From Candidatus Humimonas hydrogenitrophica (GTDB lineage: Bacteria; Gemmatimonadota; Gemmatimonadetes; Palauibacterales; Palauibacteraceae), in the NCBI GenBank assembly GCA_947581615.1, contig CANPVD010000077.1, positions 1-56,871 on the forward strand: 56,871 nt of DNA. The letters run 5' to 3'. Under the pieces are notes generated by a model. The model made no database searches. It had not been told where the DNA came from and saw only the letters and a program-made list of their open reading frames with translations. How positions within the stretch are numbered: the first letter of the stretch is position 1; each line of letters begins with the position of its first letter. The translations under genes and the position numbers were made by a program. Shown one piece after another: positions 26,546 through 35,642 of this stretch.

Positions 26546-27726
26546 CCGGAGCCGTACGGGACGCCCCCGGTCCGCCGGCGGGCCGGGCGGCCGCGTGGAT
26601 CGTGGAACTGTCGCGCGCCCTGCGGGCCGAGGGCCTCGCCTCCACGCTGCACGAATCCCTGGCGGCCCGGGACGCGCTCGAGGAGCTCGACCTGTCGGAC
26701 GGTCTGGACGCCTACTTCGGCCTGCGCTCCGTGTTCGTCTCCGATCCCTCCGAAATACCCGCGTTCGACCGGTGCTTCTGGGCCGCCTGGGGAACGCCCC
26801 AGGAACGCGTGCCCGCCCGCTCCCGGACCCGGAAGTCGAAGCGCGGCGGGCGGTCCGGGGGCCCCGATCCGAGCCAGCGAAGGCCGGGCGTGAGCGTGCT
26901 CGAGCGGTTGTCGGGTCGTGCCGCCCCGGCGCGAGGCGCCCGGGAGGGCGAGGTGCCGACCCCGAGCGCCTACAGTCCGTCCGAGGGGCTGGCGAGCCGC
27001 TCGTTCGCGGAGCTGGACGAGCTCGATGTCCGGGCTCTCGAGCGGGTCCTCGACCGGCTGGCGCTCAAGCTGGCCACCAGGCGGAGTCGCCGAACGCGCC
27101 CGGCCACGCGACGCGGGCTCGTGGACCTGCGGCGCAGCCTGCGGTCCGCGGTCCGCCACGATGGCGAGATCGTCCGACTGGCCCGGAGGACGCGGCGCGT
27201 CGAGCGTCCACGCATCGTGCTGCTGTGCGACGTGAGCGGCTCGATGGAGCGTTACAGTCGCTTCCTGGTCCGTTTCATCCTGGCGCTGGGCCGGACCGGC
27301 GACGTGGAGGCGTTCGCGTTCAGCACCCGACTGGCGCGAATTGACACGGGGCGGCGGGGCGGCCGGGTGGACGCCGCTCTCGGGGCACTGCGCCAGCAGG
27401 TGCGGAGCTGGCCGGGCGGGACCCGGATCGGGGCGTGCCTGGAGGACTTCGTGGACCGTTTCGGACGCCGTCTGCTGGGAGAGAGGACCGTCGTCGTCAT
27501 CCTGTCGGACGGACTGGACCGGGGCGACACGGCCGCGCTCGAGCGGGCCATGCGGAGCATCCACCGGCGGGCGCGGAAGGTGATCTGGCTCAACCCCCTG
27601 CTGGAGAGCGCCGACTACGAGCCCGAGGCGAGGGGGATGAAGGCGGCGCTCCCGTTCGTGGACGAGTTCGCGCCGGGGCACAGCCTCGAGGCGCTGCGGG
27701 ACCTGGCCCGCCTCATTCGGCTGTAG
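26542..27726 (+). CDS. coxE: CoxE-like von Willebrand factor A protein
   Basis: This 394-residue protein has an N-terminal helical region (FVVELSRALRAEGL-like IVELSRALRAEGLASTLHESL), an Arg-rich basic middle and a C-terminal vWA domain with MIDAS motif DVSGSMERYSRF and later ILSDGLDRGD. CoxE partners with the CoxD ATPase in CO dehydrogenase metal-centre assembly. The GTG at 26542 overlaps the coxD stop by four bases; the family begins soon after (AAWIVELSRALRAEG). Earlier in-frame starts lie inside coxD and were rejected. Confidence 0.9.
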   Translation: MTGAVRDAPGPPAGRAAAWIVELSRALRAEGLASTLHESLAARDALEELDLSDGLDAYFGLRSVFVSDPSEIPAFDRCFWAAWGTPQERVPARSRTRKSKRGGRSGGPDPSQRRPGVSVLERLSGRAAPARGAREGEVPTPSAYSPSEGLASRSFAELDELDVRALERVLDRLALKLATRRSRRTRPATRRGLVDLRRSLRSAVRHDGEIVRLARRTRRVERPRIVLLCDVSGSMERYSRFLVRFILALGRTGDVEAFAFSTRLARIDTGRRGGRVDAALGALRQQVRSWPGGTRIGACLEDFVDRFGRRLLGERTVVVILSDGLDRGDTAALERAMRSIHRRARKVIWLNPLLESADYEPEARGMKAALPFVDEFAPGHSLEALRDLARLIRL

Positions 27727-27727
27727 C

Positions 27728-29086
27728 GTGCTGAAGGAGAGGAAGTCCCCCGAGGCCGGGCTGGAGCCGGCCAGTTCCGCGGCCAGGCCGCTGGGACTGC
27801 TCGTCTGGTTGGCCTTCGTGATCACCTGGCTGGTATGGACCCCGTGGGGTCCGTTCGGTGAGCCCTCCCGGATGGTGCTGGCCCCGCCCACCGGTCGCCT
27901 GGAGATCGTGCTCAACCTGCTGCTCATGGCGCCCCTCGCCACGGCCATCGCCGTCACCGGACGCCGGGGAGGGACGCCCGCGGGCGTCCTCGGAGCGGCG
28001 GGCGTGGCCCTGGTGTTCAGCGTCGTCGTCGAGCTCGTCCAGGGTCTGGCGCCCGGGCTCGGCCGCGTGGCCTCGCCGTACGATGTGCTCCTCAACACCG
28101 CGGGCGCCGCGGCGGCCGGCGGCCTCGCCGTCGTCGCCGTGCGCCGCCTCGGCGCCCGCCGTCGGGCGCTGGTCGCGGCCGCGGCCCTGGCCGCCTTCGG
28201 CGGAGCCGCGACCTACATGCTGGGCTCCACGGTCCGCAGCGCGCACGGACTGGCCATCGAGCGCTGGGACCCGTCCTACCGGGTGGTGGCCGGCGACGAA
28301 GTCGGCGGCGGGCGCCGCTACGTGGGCACCGTGACGGACGCCGAGATCTGCGCCGGTCCGCCCGGTCAGGAGGTGTGCGCGCGGCCGGGCGCCGGCCCGG
28401 AGCGGCGGACGGCGCTGGTGGTCGCGGCGGAGGCCACCGACCGGGTGCGGGTCCACGCCCGCGTCCTGTCGCGCGCCAACGACCAGCACGGTCCCGCCCG
28501 GATCGTCACCTTCTCGACCAGCGTTCGGGACCGCAACGTCACCCTGGGACAGGAGGGGCAGTCCCTTGTCCTGCGCGTGAGGACGCCCCGGCTGGGGATG
28601 AACGGCGCCTCGATCGAGTTCGTCCTCGGGAGGGCGGTCCGTTCGGGGCGGCCCACGCGCGTCGACGCGACCTTCGTGAACGGGCGGGTGGAGCTGCGGG
28701 CCACCGACGCCGCCGGAAGCCGCACCGGCGCCTTCCCCACCGGGCTGCTGCCCAGCTGGTGGTACGTGCGGCCGGGTCTCCAGGAGCGCGGCAGCGTGAC
28801 GCCCCGCTACCTGGTGGTCGCCTCGGCTCTCGGCGCCGGCGTCCTGTTCACGCCCATCGCCTACGCCGTGGCCGGGGTCGGCGCCGGACTGCTCGCGTCG
28901 CTGGGCCTGGCCTCGGCCGCCTCCGTCGCGGGGCTGGTGTCCGTCAACGCGCTCCTGGGCTCGGCGACGTCGAGCTTCGGAGTCCTGTTCGTGCTGGCGG
29001 CCTCCGTGGTGGGCGTCCTCCTGAGAAGAGCGGACGTCCGGCTGGCGCGCCGGGGCAGAGAGGGCGGGACGGCGGGACGCCTGTAG
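27728..29086 (+). CDS. VanZ-like membrane protein with a concanavalin/LamG-like insert
   Basis: This 452-residue protein begins with a VanZ-type domain: four helices with VELVQGLAPGLGRVASPYDVLLNTAGAAAAG. A soluble central domain (about 170-345) follows, with the pattern GPARIVTFSTSVRDRNVTLGQ and LVLRVRTPRLGMNG, resembling LamG/concanavalin-like folds found behind VanZ in several phyla. Two to four more helices end the protein. VanZ proteins are linked to glycopeptide tolerance, but most are uncharacterised. The GTG follows the coxE stop by one base, so it may be co-transcribed with the cox genes without a known role there. Confidence 0.75.
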   Translation: MLKERKSPEAGLEPASSAARPLGLLVWLAFVITWLVWTPWGPFGEPSRMVLAPPTGRLEIVLNLLLMAPLATAIAVTGRRGGTPAGVLGAAGVALVFSVVVELVQGLAPGLGRVASPYDVLLNTAGAAAAGGLAVVAVRRLGARRRALVAAAALAAFGGAATYMLGSTVRSAHGLAIERWDPSYRVVAGDEVGGGRRYVGTVTDAEICAGPPGQEVCARPGAGPERRTALVVAAEATDRVRVHARVLSRANDQHGPARIVTFSTSVRDRNVTLGQEGQSLVLRVRTPRLGMNGASIEFVLGRAVRSGRPTRVDATFVNGRVELRATDAAGSRTGAFPTGLLPSWWYVRPGLQERGSVTPRYLVVASALGAGVLFTPIAYAVAGVGAGLLASLGLASAASVAGLVSVNALLGSATSSFGVLFVLAASVVGVLLRRADVRLARRGREGGTAGRL

Positions 29087-29128
29087 CCGAGCGGGACGCC
29101 TGTAGCCGAGCGGGACGCCTCTAGCCGA
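29072..29128. repeat. Three tandem copies of a 19-base unit
   Basis: The unit gcgggacgcctgtagccga occurs at 29072-29090, 29091-29109 and, with one change, at 29110-29128. The first copy supplies the TAG stop of the VanZ-like gene and the third supplies the stop of the convergent FAD-subunit gene. The tract fills the whole gap between the two genes. It probably arose by slippage. Confidence 0.85.
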
Positions 29129-29975
29129 CCGCTCGCAGGACGGCCCGCGTGGCCATGACGGAGGTCATCGCGCGCCGGTACTCGGCCGAGCCGTGCAGGT
29201 CGTCATGCACGTCCTCGAGCACTTCACCCGCGCCTGAGCACGCCTCGCGCACCGCCCGCCCGTCCTCGAGCGACAGGCCCGCGAGCGCCTCTTCGGTCTC
29301 CTCGAGGCGCAGGGGCCGACCGCCGGTCCCCGTCACGGTCAGGCGGGCCCGTCGGCACGTCGACCCGTCCATCTCCAGCACCGCGGCCACTCCCACCAGC
29401 GCGAAGCCCGAGGCCTTGTGTCGCAACTTCACGTAGGCGCCCCTGGAGCCCTCCGGGATCTCCATCCGCGCCCCCACGAGTAGCTCGCCGGGCCGCAAGG
29501 CCGTGGCGAACGGACCCAGGAAGAAGTCTCCGGCGCGAATCTCCCGCTCTCCGTCCGGCCCGTGTGCCAGGAGCGTGGCCTCCAGGGCGAGGACGGCAGC
29601 TGGGAGATCCGCGGAGGGGTCCGCGTGCGCGAGACTGCCCCCGAACGTGCCCCGATTCCGGACCTGCACGTCGCCGATGGCGGCGGCCGCCTCGGCCAGG
29701 GCCCTGCCGCCGCCGACCAGCAGGGTGGAGCCGGCAACCTCGGCGTGGGGCGTGAGGCCGCCCACGGCGACCCCGCCATCCACCTTCCTCACGTAGCGGA
29801 GCCCGTCCAGGCGGCGAAGGTCCACGAGGCGCGCCGGCCGGGCCAGCCGCAGCTTGAGGAGGGGCAGGAGGCTCTGGCCCCCGGCCAGCGCCCGCGCGTC
29901 GGGTCCCTCGGTCAGGGCGCGGACGGCTTCCTCGAGCGAGTCGGGAACGACGTAGTCGAAAGCGCTCGGAAGCAT
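29121..29975 (-). CDS. FAD subunit of a second molybdenum hydroxylase (CoxM-like)
   Basis: This 284-residue flavoprotein has both FAD motifs in canonical form: ALAGGQSLLPLLKLRLA and RNRGTFGGSLAHADPSADL. The C-terminal CODH FAD domain ends GSAEYRRAMTSVMATRAVLRA. It is last in a minus-strand operon ordered small-large-medium, which is typical of form II-like enzymes. The ATG at 29975 lies eight bases after the large-subunit stop and starts the family sequence MLPSAFDYVVPDSLEEAV; the open frame upstream is a shadow of the large-subunit gene. Confidence 0.9.
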   Translation of the reverse strand: MLPSAFDYVVPDSLEEAVRALTEGPDARALAGGQSLLPLLKLRLARPARLVDLRRLDGLRYVRKVDGGVAVGGLTPHAEVAGSTLLVGGGRALAEAAAAIGDVQVRNRGTFGGSLAHADPSADLPAAVLALEATLLAHGPDGEREIRAGDFFLGPFATALRPGELLVGARMEIPEGSRGAYVKLRHKASGFALVGVAAVLEMDGSTCRRARLTVTGTGGRPLRLEETEEALAGLSLEDGRAVREACSGAGEVLEDVHDDLHGSAEYRRAMTSVMATRAVLRAVG

Positions 29976-29983
29976 GGCTCCTC

Positions 29984-32314
29984 CTAGTCCCGCTCGGTGA
30001 TGATGCGCCACAGCTTTTCGGGCGTGGCCGGCATGTCCACGTGCCGTATGCCCAGGTGGGAGACCGCGTCCACGACGGCGTTCATGACACACGGGTTCCC
30101 GGCGATGGTCCCGGCCTCTCCCACCCCTTTGGCACCCAGCGGGTTGACGGGCGTCGGCGTGGTCGTCCGCCGGAGCTCGTAGGACGGGAGGTAGCTGGCC
30201 CTGGGCACCGCATAATCCATCAAGCTCCCCGTGACAAGCTGTCCGTCGGCATCGTAGACCGCTTGCTCGTACAGGGATTGGGCGATGGCCTGGGCCACGC
30301 CGCCGTGGATCTGGCCGTCCACGATCATCGGGTTGATCACGTTGCCGCAGTCGTCCACCGCGACGTAGCGTCGAATCGAAGGCTCGCCCGTGTCGGGGTC
30401 GATGTCCACCACGCACAGGTGCACGCCGAACGGGAAGGTGAAGTTGGAGGGTTCGAAGAAGCGCGTGGAGGCGAGGCCGGGCTCGACCCCCTCCGGCAGG
30501 TCGTCGGCCATGTAGGCCGCCGTGACCACGTCCTGGAAGCCGACCGCGCGGTCCGGGGCTCCCCGGATGTGCAGCTTCCCCTCGTCGAACACCACGTCCT
30601 CGGGGTCGGCCTCCAGCAGGTGGCCGGCGATCTTCCGGGACTTGTCGCGCACATCCTCGAGCGCCATGGAGAGCGCGGCTCCCCCGACGGCCTGGGCCCG
30701 GGACCCGAACGTGCCGATGCCCTCCGGCACGTAGTCCGTGTCGCCGTGCGCGATCTCCACGTCGTTCAGGCCGACGCCGAGCGCGTCCGCGACGATCTGG
30801 GAGAAGGTGGTCTCCTCGCCCTGCCCGTGGGGGCTCACGCCGGTCTTCACCACCACGCGGCCGGTCCGTCGCACCTCGAGGGTGCACGCCTCCCACCCGC
30901 CGGCGGGGAGCGCGGCCGAGGGGCCGAGTCCGCAGATTTCGACGTAGCAGGCGACCCCGATCCCCATCAGCTCGCCCCGCTCCCGCCTCTGCGCCTGCTC
31001 GCGCCGCAGGGCATCGTAGTCGACGGTCTCGAGGAGCAGGTCCACGGCCGCCTGGTAGTTTCCGCTGTCGTAGGTGAGGCCGGTGCAGGTGTCGGCCGGG
31101 AACGCGTCGGCCGGGAAGAAGTTCCGCCGCCGGACCTCGATCGGGTCGATCCCGGTCGCGTCGGCGATCAGGTCCAGGACCCGCTCGATGATGAAGTTGG
31201 CCTCGGGCCGACCGGCCCCCCGGTAGGCGTCGGTCGGCGTCTTGTCGGTGAACACGCCCTTCAGCTCGACCTGGAGATTCCGGAGCCGATAAGCGCCGGG
31301 CAGCATGAGCACGGTGAGCGTAGGGATCACCGGCGTGAGGAGCTGGTGGTAGGCGCCCAGGTCCTGGAGGAGCTTCACGCGCATGCCGTGCAGGACGCCA
31401 TCCTCGCTGGCCGCGATCTCGACGTCGGCCAGCTGGTCACGCCCGTGGATGGTGGCCTGGAAGCCCTCCGTCCGGGTGGCGGTCCACTTCACCGGACGCC
31501 CCAGCTCGCGGGCCAGGTGTCCGACCAGCGCCTCCTCGGCGTAGACGTTGAGCTTACTGCCGAAGCCTCCGCCGACCTCTGGTGCGATGACGCGGACGCT
31601 GTGCTCGGGGATCCCGAGCATCACGGAGAGCTGGGTGCGAAGGAGATGGGGGATCTGGGTGCTCGACCAGATCTCGAGCTTCCGGTGCCCCCGGTCGAAG
31701 CGCGCCGCCACCGCCCGCGGCTCGACCGCGAACGGGATCTGGCGCTGGTTCACGATCCGCTGCCGGAGGACCACCGGGGCATCCTGGAACGCGCCGTCCA
31801 CGTCGCCGGCCTCGAACGGGAAGGTGAAGGCCACGTTGGTGCCGAGCTCCTCGTGGACGAAGGGACCGCCCGCGGCGGCCTTCTCGACGTCCACCACGGC
31901 TTCGAGCTCCTCGTATTCGACCTCGATCCGCTCGAGCGCGTCGCGCGCCGTGGACGGATCCTCGGCTACCACGGCGGCCACGCCGTCGCCCACGTACCGG
32001 ACCTCGTCGATGGCCAGCACCCGGTGGGGCGGCTCGAGGAGGCCCTCGATCTTGTGGGCCACCGGCAGTCCGCCGATCGCCTCCTGGACGTCGCGCCCCG
32101 TCACCACCCGGAGGACACCCTTCGTCGCCTCCGCACCCGACGTGTCGATCGAGGCGATGCGGGCATGCGCGTGCGGGCTCCGCAGGACGGTACAGTACGC
32201 CATCCCGGGGAGCTTGAGGTCGTCCGTGTAAGTGGAGGCGCCCGTGATGAGGCGCGGATCCTCCTTGCGCCGAACTCGGGCGCCGATCTGCTTCGGAACC
32301 GTCGTCGTGGCCAT
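29984..32314 (-). CDS. Large subunit of a form II-like molybdenum hydroxylase (CoxL-like)
   Basis: This 776-residue protein is a xanthine dehydrogenase-family large subunit. The active-site loop is [12 protein letters not shown] with Gly366 where form I CoxL has the Cu-binding Cys, so this is not a Mo-Cu enzyme of the form I type. Other cofactor segments are present: [26 protein letters not shown] and [10 protein letters not shown] with the catalytic Glu. Such AYRGAGR proteins have been called form II CO dehydrogenases, but CO oxidation is not shown for most. An aldehyde, purine or N-heterocycle substrate is as likely. It sits ten bases after the small-subunit gene. Confidence 0.88.
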   Translation of the reverse strand: MATTTVPKQIGARVRRKEDPRLITGASTYTDDLKLPGMAYCTVLRSPHAHARIASIDTSGAEATKGVLRVVTGRDVQEAIGGLPVAHKIEGLLEPPHRVLAIDEVRYVGDGVAAVVAEDPSTARDALERIEVEYEELEAVVDVEKAAAGGPFVHEELGTNVAFTFPFEAGDVDGAFQDAPVVLRQRIVNQRQIPFAVEPRAVAARFDRGHRKLEIWSSTQIPHLLRTQLSVMLGIPEHSVRVIAPEVGGGFGSKLNVYAEEALVGHLARELGRPVKWTATRTEGFQATIHGRDQLADVEIAASEDGVLHGMRVKLLQDLGAYHQLLTPVIPTLTVLMLPGAYRLRNLQVELKGVFTDKTPTDAYRGAGRPEANFIIERVLDLIADATGIDPIEVRRRNFFPADAFPADTCTGLTYDSGNYQAAVDLLLETVDYDALRREQAQRRERGELMGIGVACYVEICGLGPSAALPAGGWEACTLEVRRTGRVVVKTGVSPHGQGEETTFSQIVADALGVGLNDVEIAHGDTDYVPEGIGTFGSRAQAVGGAALSMALEDVRDKSRKIAGHLLEADPEDVVFDEGKLHIRGAPDRAVGFQDVVTAAYMADDLPEGVEPGLASTRFFEPSNFTFPFGVHLCVVDIDPDTGEPSIRRYVAVDDCGNVINPMIVDGQIHGGVAQAIAQSLYEQAVYDADGQLVTGSLMDYAVPRASYLPSYELRRTTTPTPVNPLGAKGVGEAGTIAGNPCVMNAVVDAVSHLGIRHVDMPATPEKLWRIITERD

Positions 32315-32323
32315 CGTCCCTCC

Positions 32324-32803
32324 CTAGCTCGACGCCGCGCCCATCGCATCGGCGGCCCGCCGGACGGCCCGCACGATGTTCTGGTAGCCGGTGCAACGGC
32401 ACAGGTTGCCCTCCAGCCCGTGCCGGATCTCCGCCTCGCTCGGGTCCGGATGATCCTCGAGGAGCTGGTGAGCGGCCATGATCATCCCCGGGGTGCAGAA
32501 GCCGCACTGGAGCCCGTGCTCCTCCCAGAACGCCTCCTGGAGCGGGTGCAGCTCGTCCCCGTCCGCGAGCCCCTCGATCGTGGTGACCTCCGCCCCGTCG
32601 GCCTGCGCCGCCAGGACCGTGCACGCCTTCACGGCGCGCCCGTCCAACAGCACGGTGCAGGAGCCGCACAGGCTCGTCTCACAGCCCACGTGGGTGCCGG
32701 TGAGGCCGAGGACGTCCCGGAGGTAGTGGACGAGGAGGAGGCGGGGTTCGATCCGAGAGTCGTGCGGGGTTCCGTTCACGGCGATGCTCACGGAGGTGTT
32801 CAT
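32324..32803 (-). CDS. [2Fe-2S] subunit of the second molybdenum hydroxylase (CoxS-like)
   Basis: This 159-residue protein has both cluster sites: [15 protein letters not shown] with a later ACTVLAA Cys, and [10 protein letters not shown] with [12 protein letters not shown]. It transfers electrons between the large subunit and the FAD subunit. It is the first gene of the minus-strand small-large-medium operon and is divergent from the XdhC gene at 32933, with a 129-base promoter region between. Confidence 0.92.
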   Translation of the reverse strand: MNTSVSIAVNGTPHDSRIEPRLLLVHYLRDVLGLTGTHVGCETSLCGSCTVLLDGRAVKACTVLAAQADGAEVTTIEGLADGDELHPLQEAFWEEHGLQCGFCTPGMIMAAHQLLEDHPDPSEAEIRHGLEGNLCRCTGYQNIVRAVRRAADAMGAASS

Positions 32804-32855
32804 GCGGTCCTCCCGCTGGACGGTGCGGTGGCGGCTGCGGCTTGGCTCGGCCGGA

Positions 32856-32875
32856 GCCGCATCGTACGATGTCGG
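32856..32875. promoter_or_regulatory. Palindromic operator candidate between the second hydroxylase operon and xdhC
   Basis: The perfect 12-base palindrome CATCGTACGATG (32860-32871) lies in the divergent gap, 57 bases from the small-subunit ATG. The surrounding 20 bases closely resemble 41249-41267, in the divergent gap before the ModBC gene. A shared repressor of molybdenum genes is possible but not shown. Confidence 0.35.
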
Positions 32876-32932
32876 TGCCCTCCGGATGGGGGATACTACG
32901 ATTCGCGCGCGGTGGAGTCCACGGGGGAGTCC

Positions 32933-33973
32933 ATGAGCATCGACGAGGTACTGGCGCCGCTTCGGAGCTGGTCGGCCGAGGGGCGGCGCGCCGGCGTGGC
33001 GACCCTGGTGCGCGTGCGCCGCTCCGCCCCTCGCCTACCGGGCGCGAGGTTCGCCGTCAGCGAGGACGGCCGCCTGGCCGGCTCGGTCTCCAGCGGCTGC
33101 GTGGAAGGGGACCTGCACGAGCACATCGGCCAGCTGCTGGCCGGCGGGGAGCCCCGTCTGCTCCACTACGGCATCACCGACGAGATGGCGGCGGACGTGG
33201 GCCTGGCGTGCGGGGGCGAGATCGACGTGCTCGTGGCGCCCCACGATCCCGCCAGTCCGGTGTGGAACGCGCTCGGGGACGTGCTGGACCGGCGCGGAGC
33301 GGCCCTCCTCGTCACCGGCCTCTCCGAGGGTGTTCGGGGCCGTGTGCTGCTCGAGGAAGCGGAAGGTCGCCGGTTCGGAGGGCTGGGGGACGCGGCCCTG
33401 GACGAGGCCGCGCTGGAGGCGGCGCGTCCGCTGCTGGCCACAGGAGGGACCGAGGTGGTCGAGCTCGAGGAGCCTCCCGCCGCCCTGTTCGCCGAGGCGT
33501 TCCTGCCGCCCCCGCGGCTGGCCATCGTGGGCGCGAGCCCGGTGGCTCAGGCACTCTGCCGCCTGGCGGCCTGGCTCGGCGACGAGGTCACGGTCGTCGA
33601 CCCGCGCGAGGCGTTCGCGGACCCGTCGAAGTTTCCCGGGGCCGCCCGAGTGGTCCGCGCCTGGCCCGAGGAGGGCCTGGCGGAAGCCGGCCTGGATCGC
33701 TGGCTGGACGTGGTGGTGCTGGCCCACGACCGAAAGCTGGACGTCCCGGCGCTGGAGACCGCGCTGCGGGCCCGGTGTCGATACGTGGGCCAGATCGGCG
33801 GGTCCCGCACCCAGCGCCTGCGCCGCGAAGCCCTCGAGGAGCGTGGCCTGGACGAAGAGACCATCGACCGCATTCGCGGCCCGGTGGGGCTGGACATCGG
33901 GGCCCTGGGTCCCGGGGAGATCGCCGTCGCCATCCTGGCGGAGCTGGTCGCCGTGAGGCGGGGAAGGGCGTGA
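32933..33973 (+). CDS. XdhC/CoxI family molybdenum-cofactor maturation protein
   Basis: This 346-residue protein has an N-terminal XdhC/CoxI domain ([52 protein letters not shown]) and a Rossmann C-terminal domain ([70 protein letters not shown]). It binds the molybdenum cofactor and assists its sulfuration and insertion, presumably for the adjacent second hydroxylase. The ATG at 32933 fits the family; the long frame upstream is a shadow of the hydroxylase genes. Its stop overlaps the next start (GTGA). Confidence 0.9.
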   Translation: MSIDEVLAPLRSWSAEGRRAGVATLVRVRRSAPRLPGARFAVSEDGRLAGSVSSGCVEGDLHEHIGQLLAGGEPRLLHYGITDEMAADVGLACGGEIDVLVAPHDPASPVWNALGDVLDRRGAALLVTGLSEGVRGRVLLEEAEGRRFGGLGDAALDEAALEAARPLLATGGTEVVELEEPPAALFAEAFLPPPRLAIVGASPVAQALCRLAAWLGDEVTVVDPREAFADPSKFPGAARVVRAWPEEGLAEAGLDRWLDVVVLAHDRKLDVPALETALRARCRYVGQIGGSRTQRLRREALEERGLDEETIDRIRGPVGLDIGALGPGEIAVAILAELVAVRRGRA

Positions 33974-34632
33974 CGGCGGCTCATCCCGAGAGTTCCAAGG
34001 TCGCGGGCCTGGTGCTGGCCGCGGGTGCCTCCAGGCGCTTGCAGGGGGGCTCGAAGCTGCTGCTGCCCTATGCGGGCCGGCCTCTGGTCACCGCTCCCGT
34101 GCGGGCCGCGCTGGAGGCGGGCCTCGATCCCGTGGTCGTCGTGGTGGGACACCGGGGCGGGGAAGTGCGCGCCGCCCTCGTGTCGGTCGAGGACGCGACC
34201 GATCGGGTGAGGATCGGGGCCGTGGCGGATCCGTCCCTCGGGCAGGGAGCCTCCCTGGCGGCCGGGGTCGAGGTCCTCGCGGCGGAGCCGGACGTCGGGG
34301 CGGCGGCGGTCCTGCTGGGCGACGAACCCGGTGTGCGAGCCGCGGACATCCGGCGGGTCGTGGAGGTGTGGCGCCGCGGAGGGGCGGCCGTCGTCCGGGC
34401 CCGCTACCGGGACCGCCCGGGCCATCCGGTGGTGTTCGACCGGAGCTGGTTCGCGCGTCTCGCGGGACTGACCGGGGACCATGGTGCCGGGGGGCTCCTC
34501 GAGACCCACCGGGACGACGTGATCGAGGCGAGGCTTCCGGGCACCGCTCCCGTGGACGTGGACACGCGGGAGGACTACGCCGTGGCCGCCCGACGGGTGG
34601 CGAGCGAGCGCGATGGAGGCGTCCGCCCGTGA
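33970..34632 (+). CDS. MocA/MobA-like nucleotidyltransferase (molybdenum cofactor cytidylyltransferase)
   Basis: This 220-residue protein starts with the nucleotide-binding pattern VAGLVLAAGASRRLQGGSKLLLPYAGRPLV, followed by VVVVGHRGGEVRAAL, GQGASLAAGVEVL, VLLGDEPGVRAADI and GHPVVFDRSWFARLAGLTGDHGAGGLL. This matches the MocA type that adds CMP to molybdopterin, the cofactor form used by CO and xanthine dehydrogenase-family enzymes. The GTG overlaps the xdhC stop by four bases and its own stop overlaps the next start by four. It likely serves both hydroxylases. Confidence 0.88.
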   Translation: MTAAHPESSKVAGLVLAAGASRRLQGGSKLLLPYAGRPLVTAPVRAALEAGLDPVVVVVGHRGGEVRAALVSVEDATDRVRIGAVADPSLGQGASLAAGVEVLAAEPDVGAAAVLLGDEPGVRAADIRRVVEVWRRGGAAVVRARYRDRPGHPVVFDRSWFARLAGLTGDHGAGGLLETHRDDVIEARLPGTAPVDVDTREDYAVAARRVASERDGGVRP

Positions 34633-35642
34633 GCGGAGGCCGGGGCGCCATCGCCGTGGTGGTGGCCTCGGCCGCCCTGCTCGCCGGCGGCTGCCGCCGG
34701 GTGGGCCGCGCCGGAGAGCCGGTGGACGTGGTGTACGCCGCGTCTCTCACCTCCGCCATGGAGCGGGGGATCGGCCCGGCCTTCCGGGCGAGCGCGGGAC
34801 GCGGCTTCCGCGGCGTCGCGCGGGGCTCCACGGCGGGGGCCCACCAGATCCGGGACGGTGTCCTCCAGGCCGACGCCTACGTGACGGCCGATCCGGGCAC
34901 CCTCCAGGGACTGGGGTCGTCCGATCCGGGGTGGGCGATCGCCTTCGCGACCGGCGAGCTGGCGCTGGGCTACCGGAAGGACGGCCGGTTCGCGCCCGCC
35001 CTGGACAGCGCATCCCGGGGACTGGTGGCGTGGTGGCGCGTGCTGGAGCGGCCGGGCTTCCGGTTCGGGCGCACCGATCCCGCGCTGGACCCCAAGGGTT
35101 ACCGCACGCTGTGGCTGTTCCGGCTGGCGGCCCGCCGGTACGAGGTCCCGGGCCTGACCGACCGCCTGCCGGGTGGAGAGCGCCAGCTGTTCCCCGAGGA
35201 CCAGCTGGGCGCGCGCGTGGAGACCGGCCAGCTGGACGCCGGCGTCTTCTACCTGTCGGAAGCTCGCGCCCAGGGCCTGGCGGTGGTCCGCCTGCCGCCC
35301 GAGGTGAACCTGGGTGATCCGGCCTGTGCCGACCTGTACCGGACGATGACGTACCGCGCTCCGGACGGATCCGAGTTCCGGGGAGGAACGATCCTGTACG
35401 CCGCCACCGTGCCGGTCGGCGCCCCGGACTCGGTCGCCGGCGACCGCTTCCTGCGTTTCCTCCTCTCCGACCGCGGTCGCGCGGAGCTCGCGGCCCGCGG
35501 TTACGAGCCGACGGCCTCCCTGCTCGGGGATACGACGCGGGCGCCGGGGGAGCTGGCTCGCCTGGTCCGGTCCCGCTCGATGGGCGGAGATGGCACGGGG
35601 ATGGGCGCGGCCTGCGGTACCGACTCCGCCGGAGCGCCGTGA
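34629..35642 (+). CDS. WtpA/ModA-like molybdate or tungstate-binding lipoprotein
   Basis: This 337-residue periplasmic binding protein begins with a lipoprotein signal (ASAALLAGGC, Cys22) and the oxyanion-site segment DVVYAASLTSAMERGI. GSTAGAHQIRDGVLQADAYVTAD and RTDPALDPKGYRTLWLFRLA (compare DPxGYR of WtpA) indicate the tungstate/molybdate class. It should deliver its ligand to the ModB-ModC fusion encoded at 41320-43374, about 5.7 kb downstream. The GTG overlaps the cytidylyltransferase stop by four bases. The last 25 residues are low-complexity. Confidence 0.83.
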   Translation: MSGGRGAIAVVVASAALLAGGCRRVGRAGEPVDVVYAASLTSAMERGIGPAFRASAGRGFRGVARGSTAGAHQIRDGVLQADAYVTADPGTLQGLGSSDPGWAIAFATGELALGYRKDGRFAPALDSASRGLVAWWRVLERPGFRFGRTDPALDPKGYRTLWLFRLAARRYEVPGLTDRLPGGERQLFPEDQLGARVETGQLDAGVFYLSEARAQGLAVVRLPPEVNLGDPACADLYRTMTYRAPDGSEFRGGTILYAATVPVGAPDSVAGDRFLRFLLSDRGRAELAARGYEPTASLLGDTTRAPGELARLVRSRSMGGDGTGMGAACGTDSAGAP

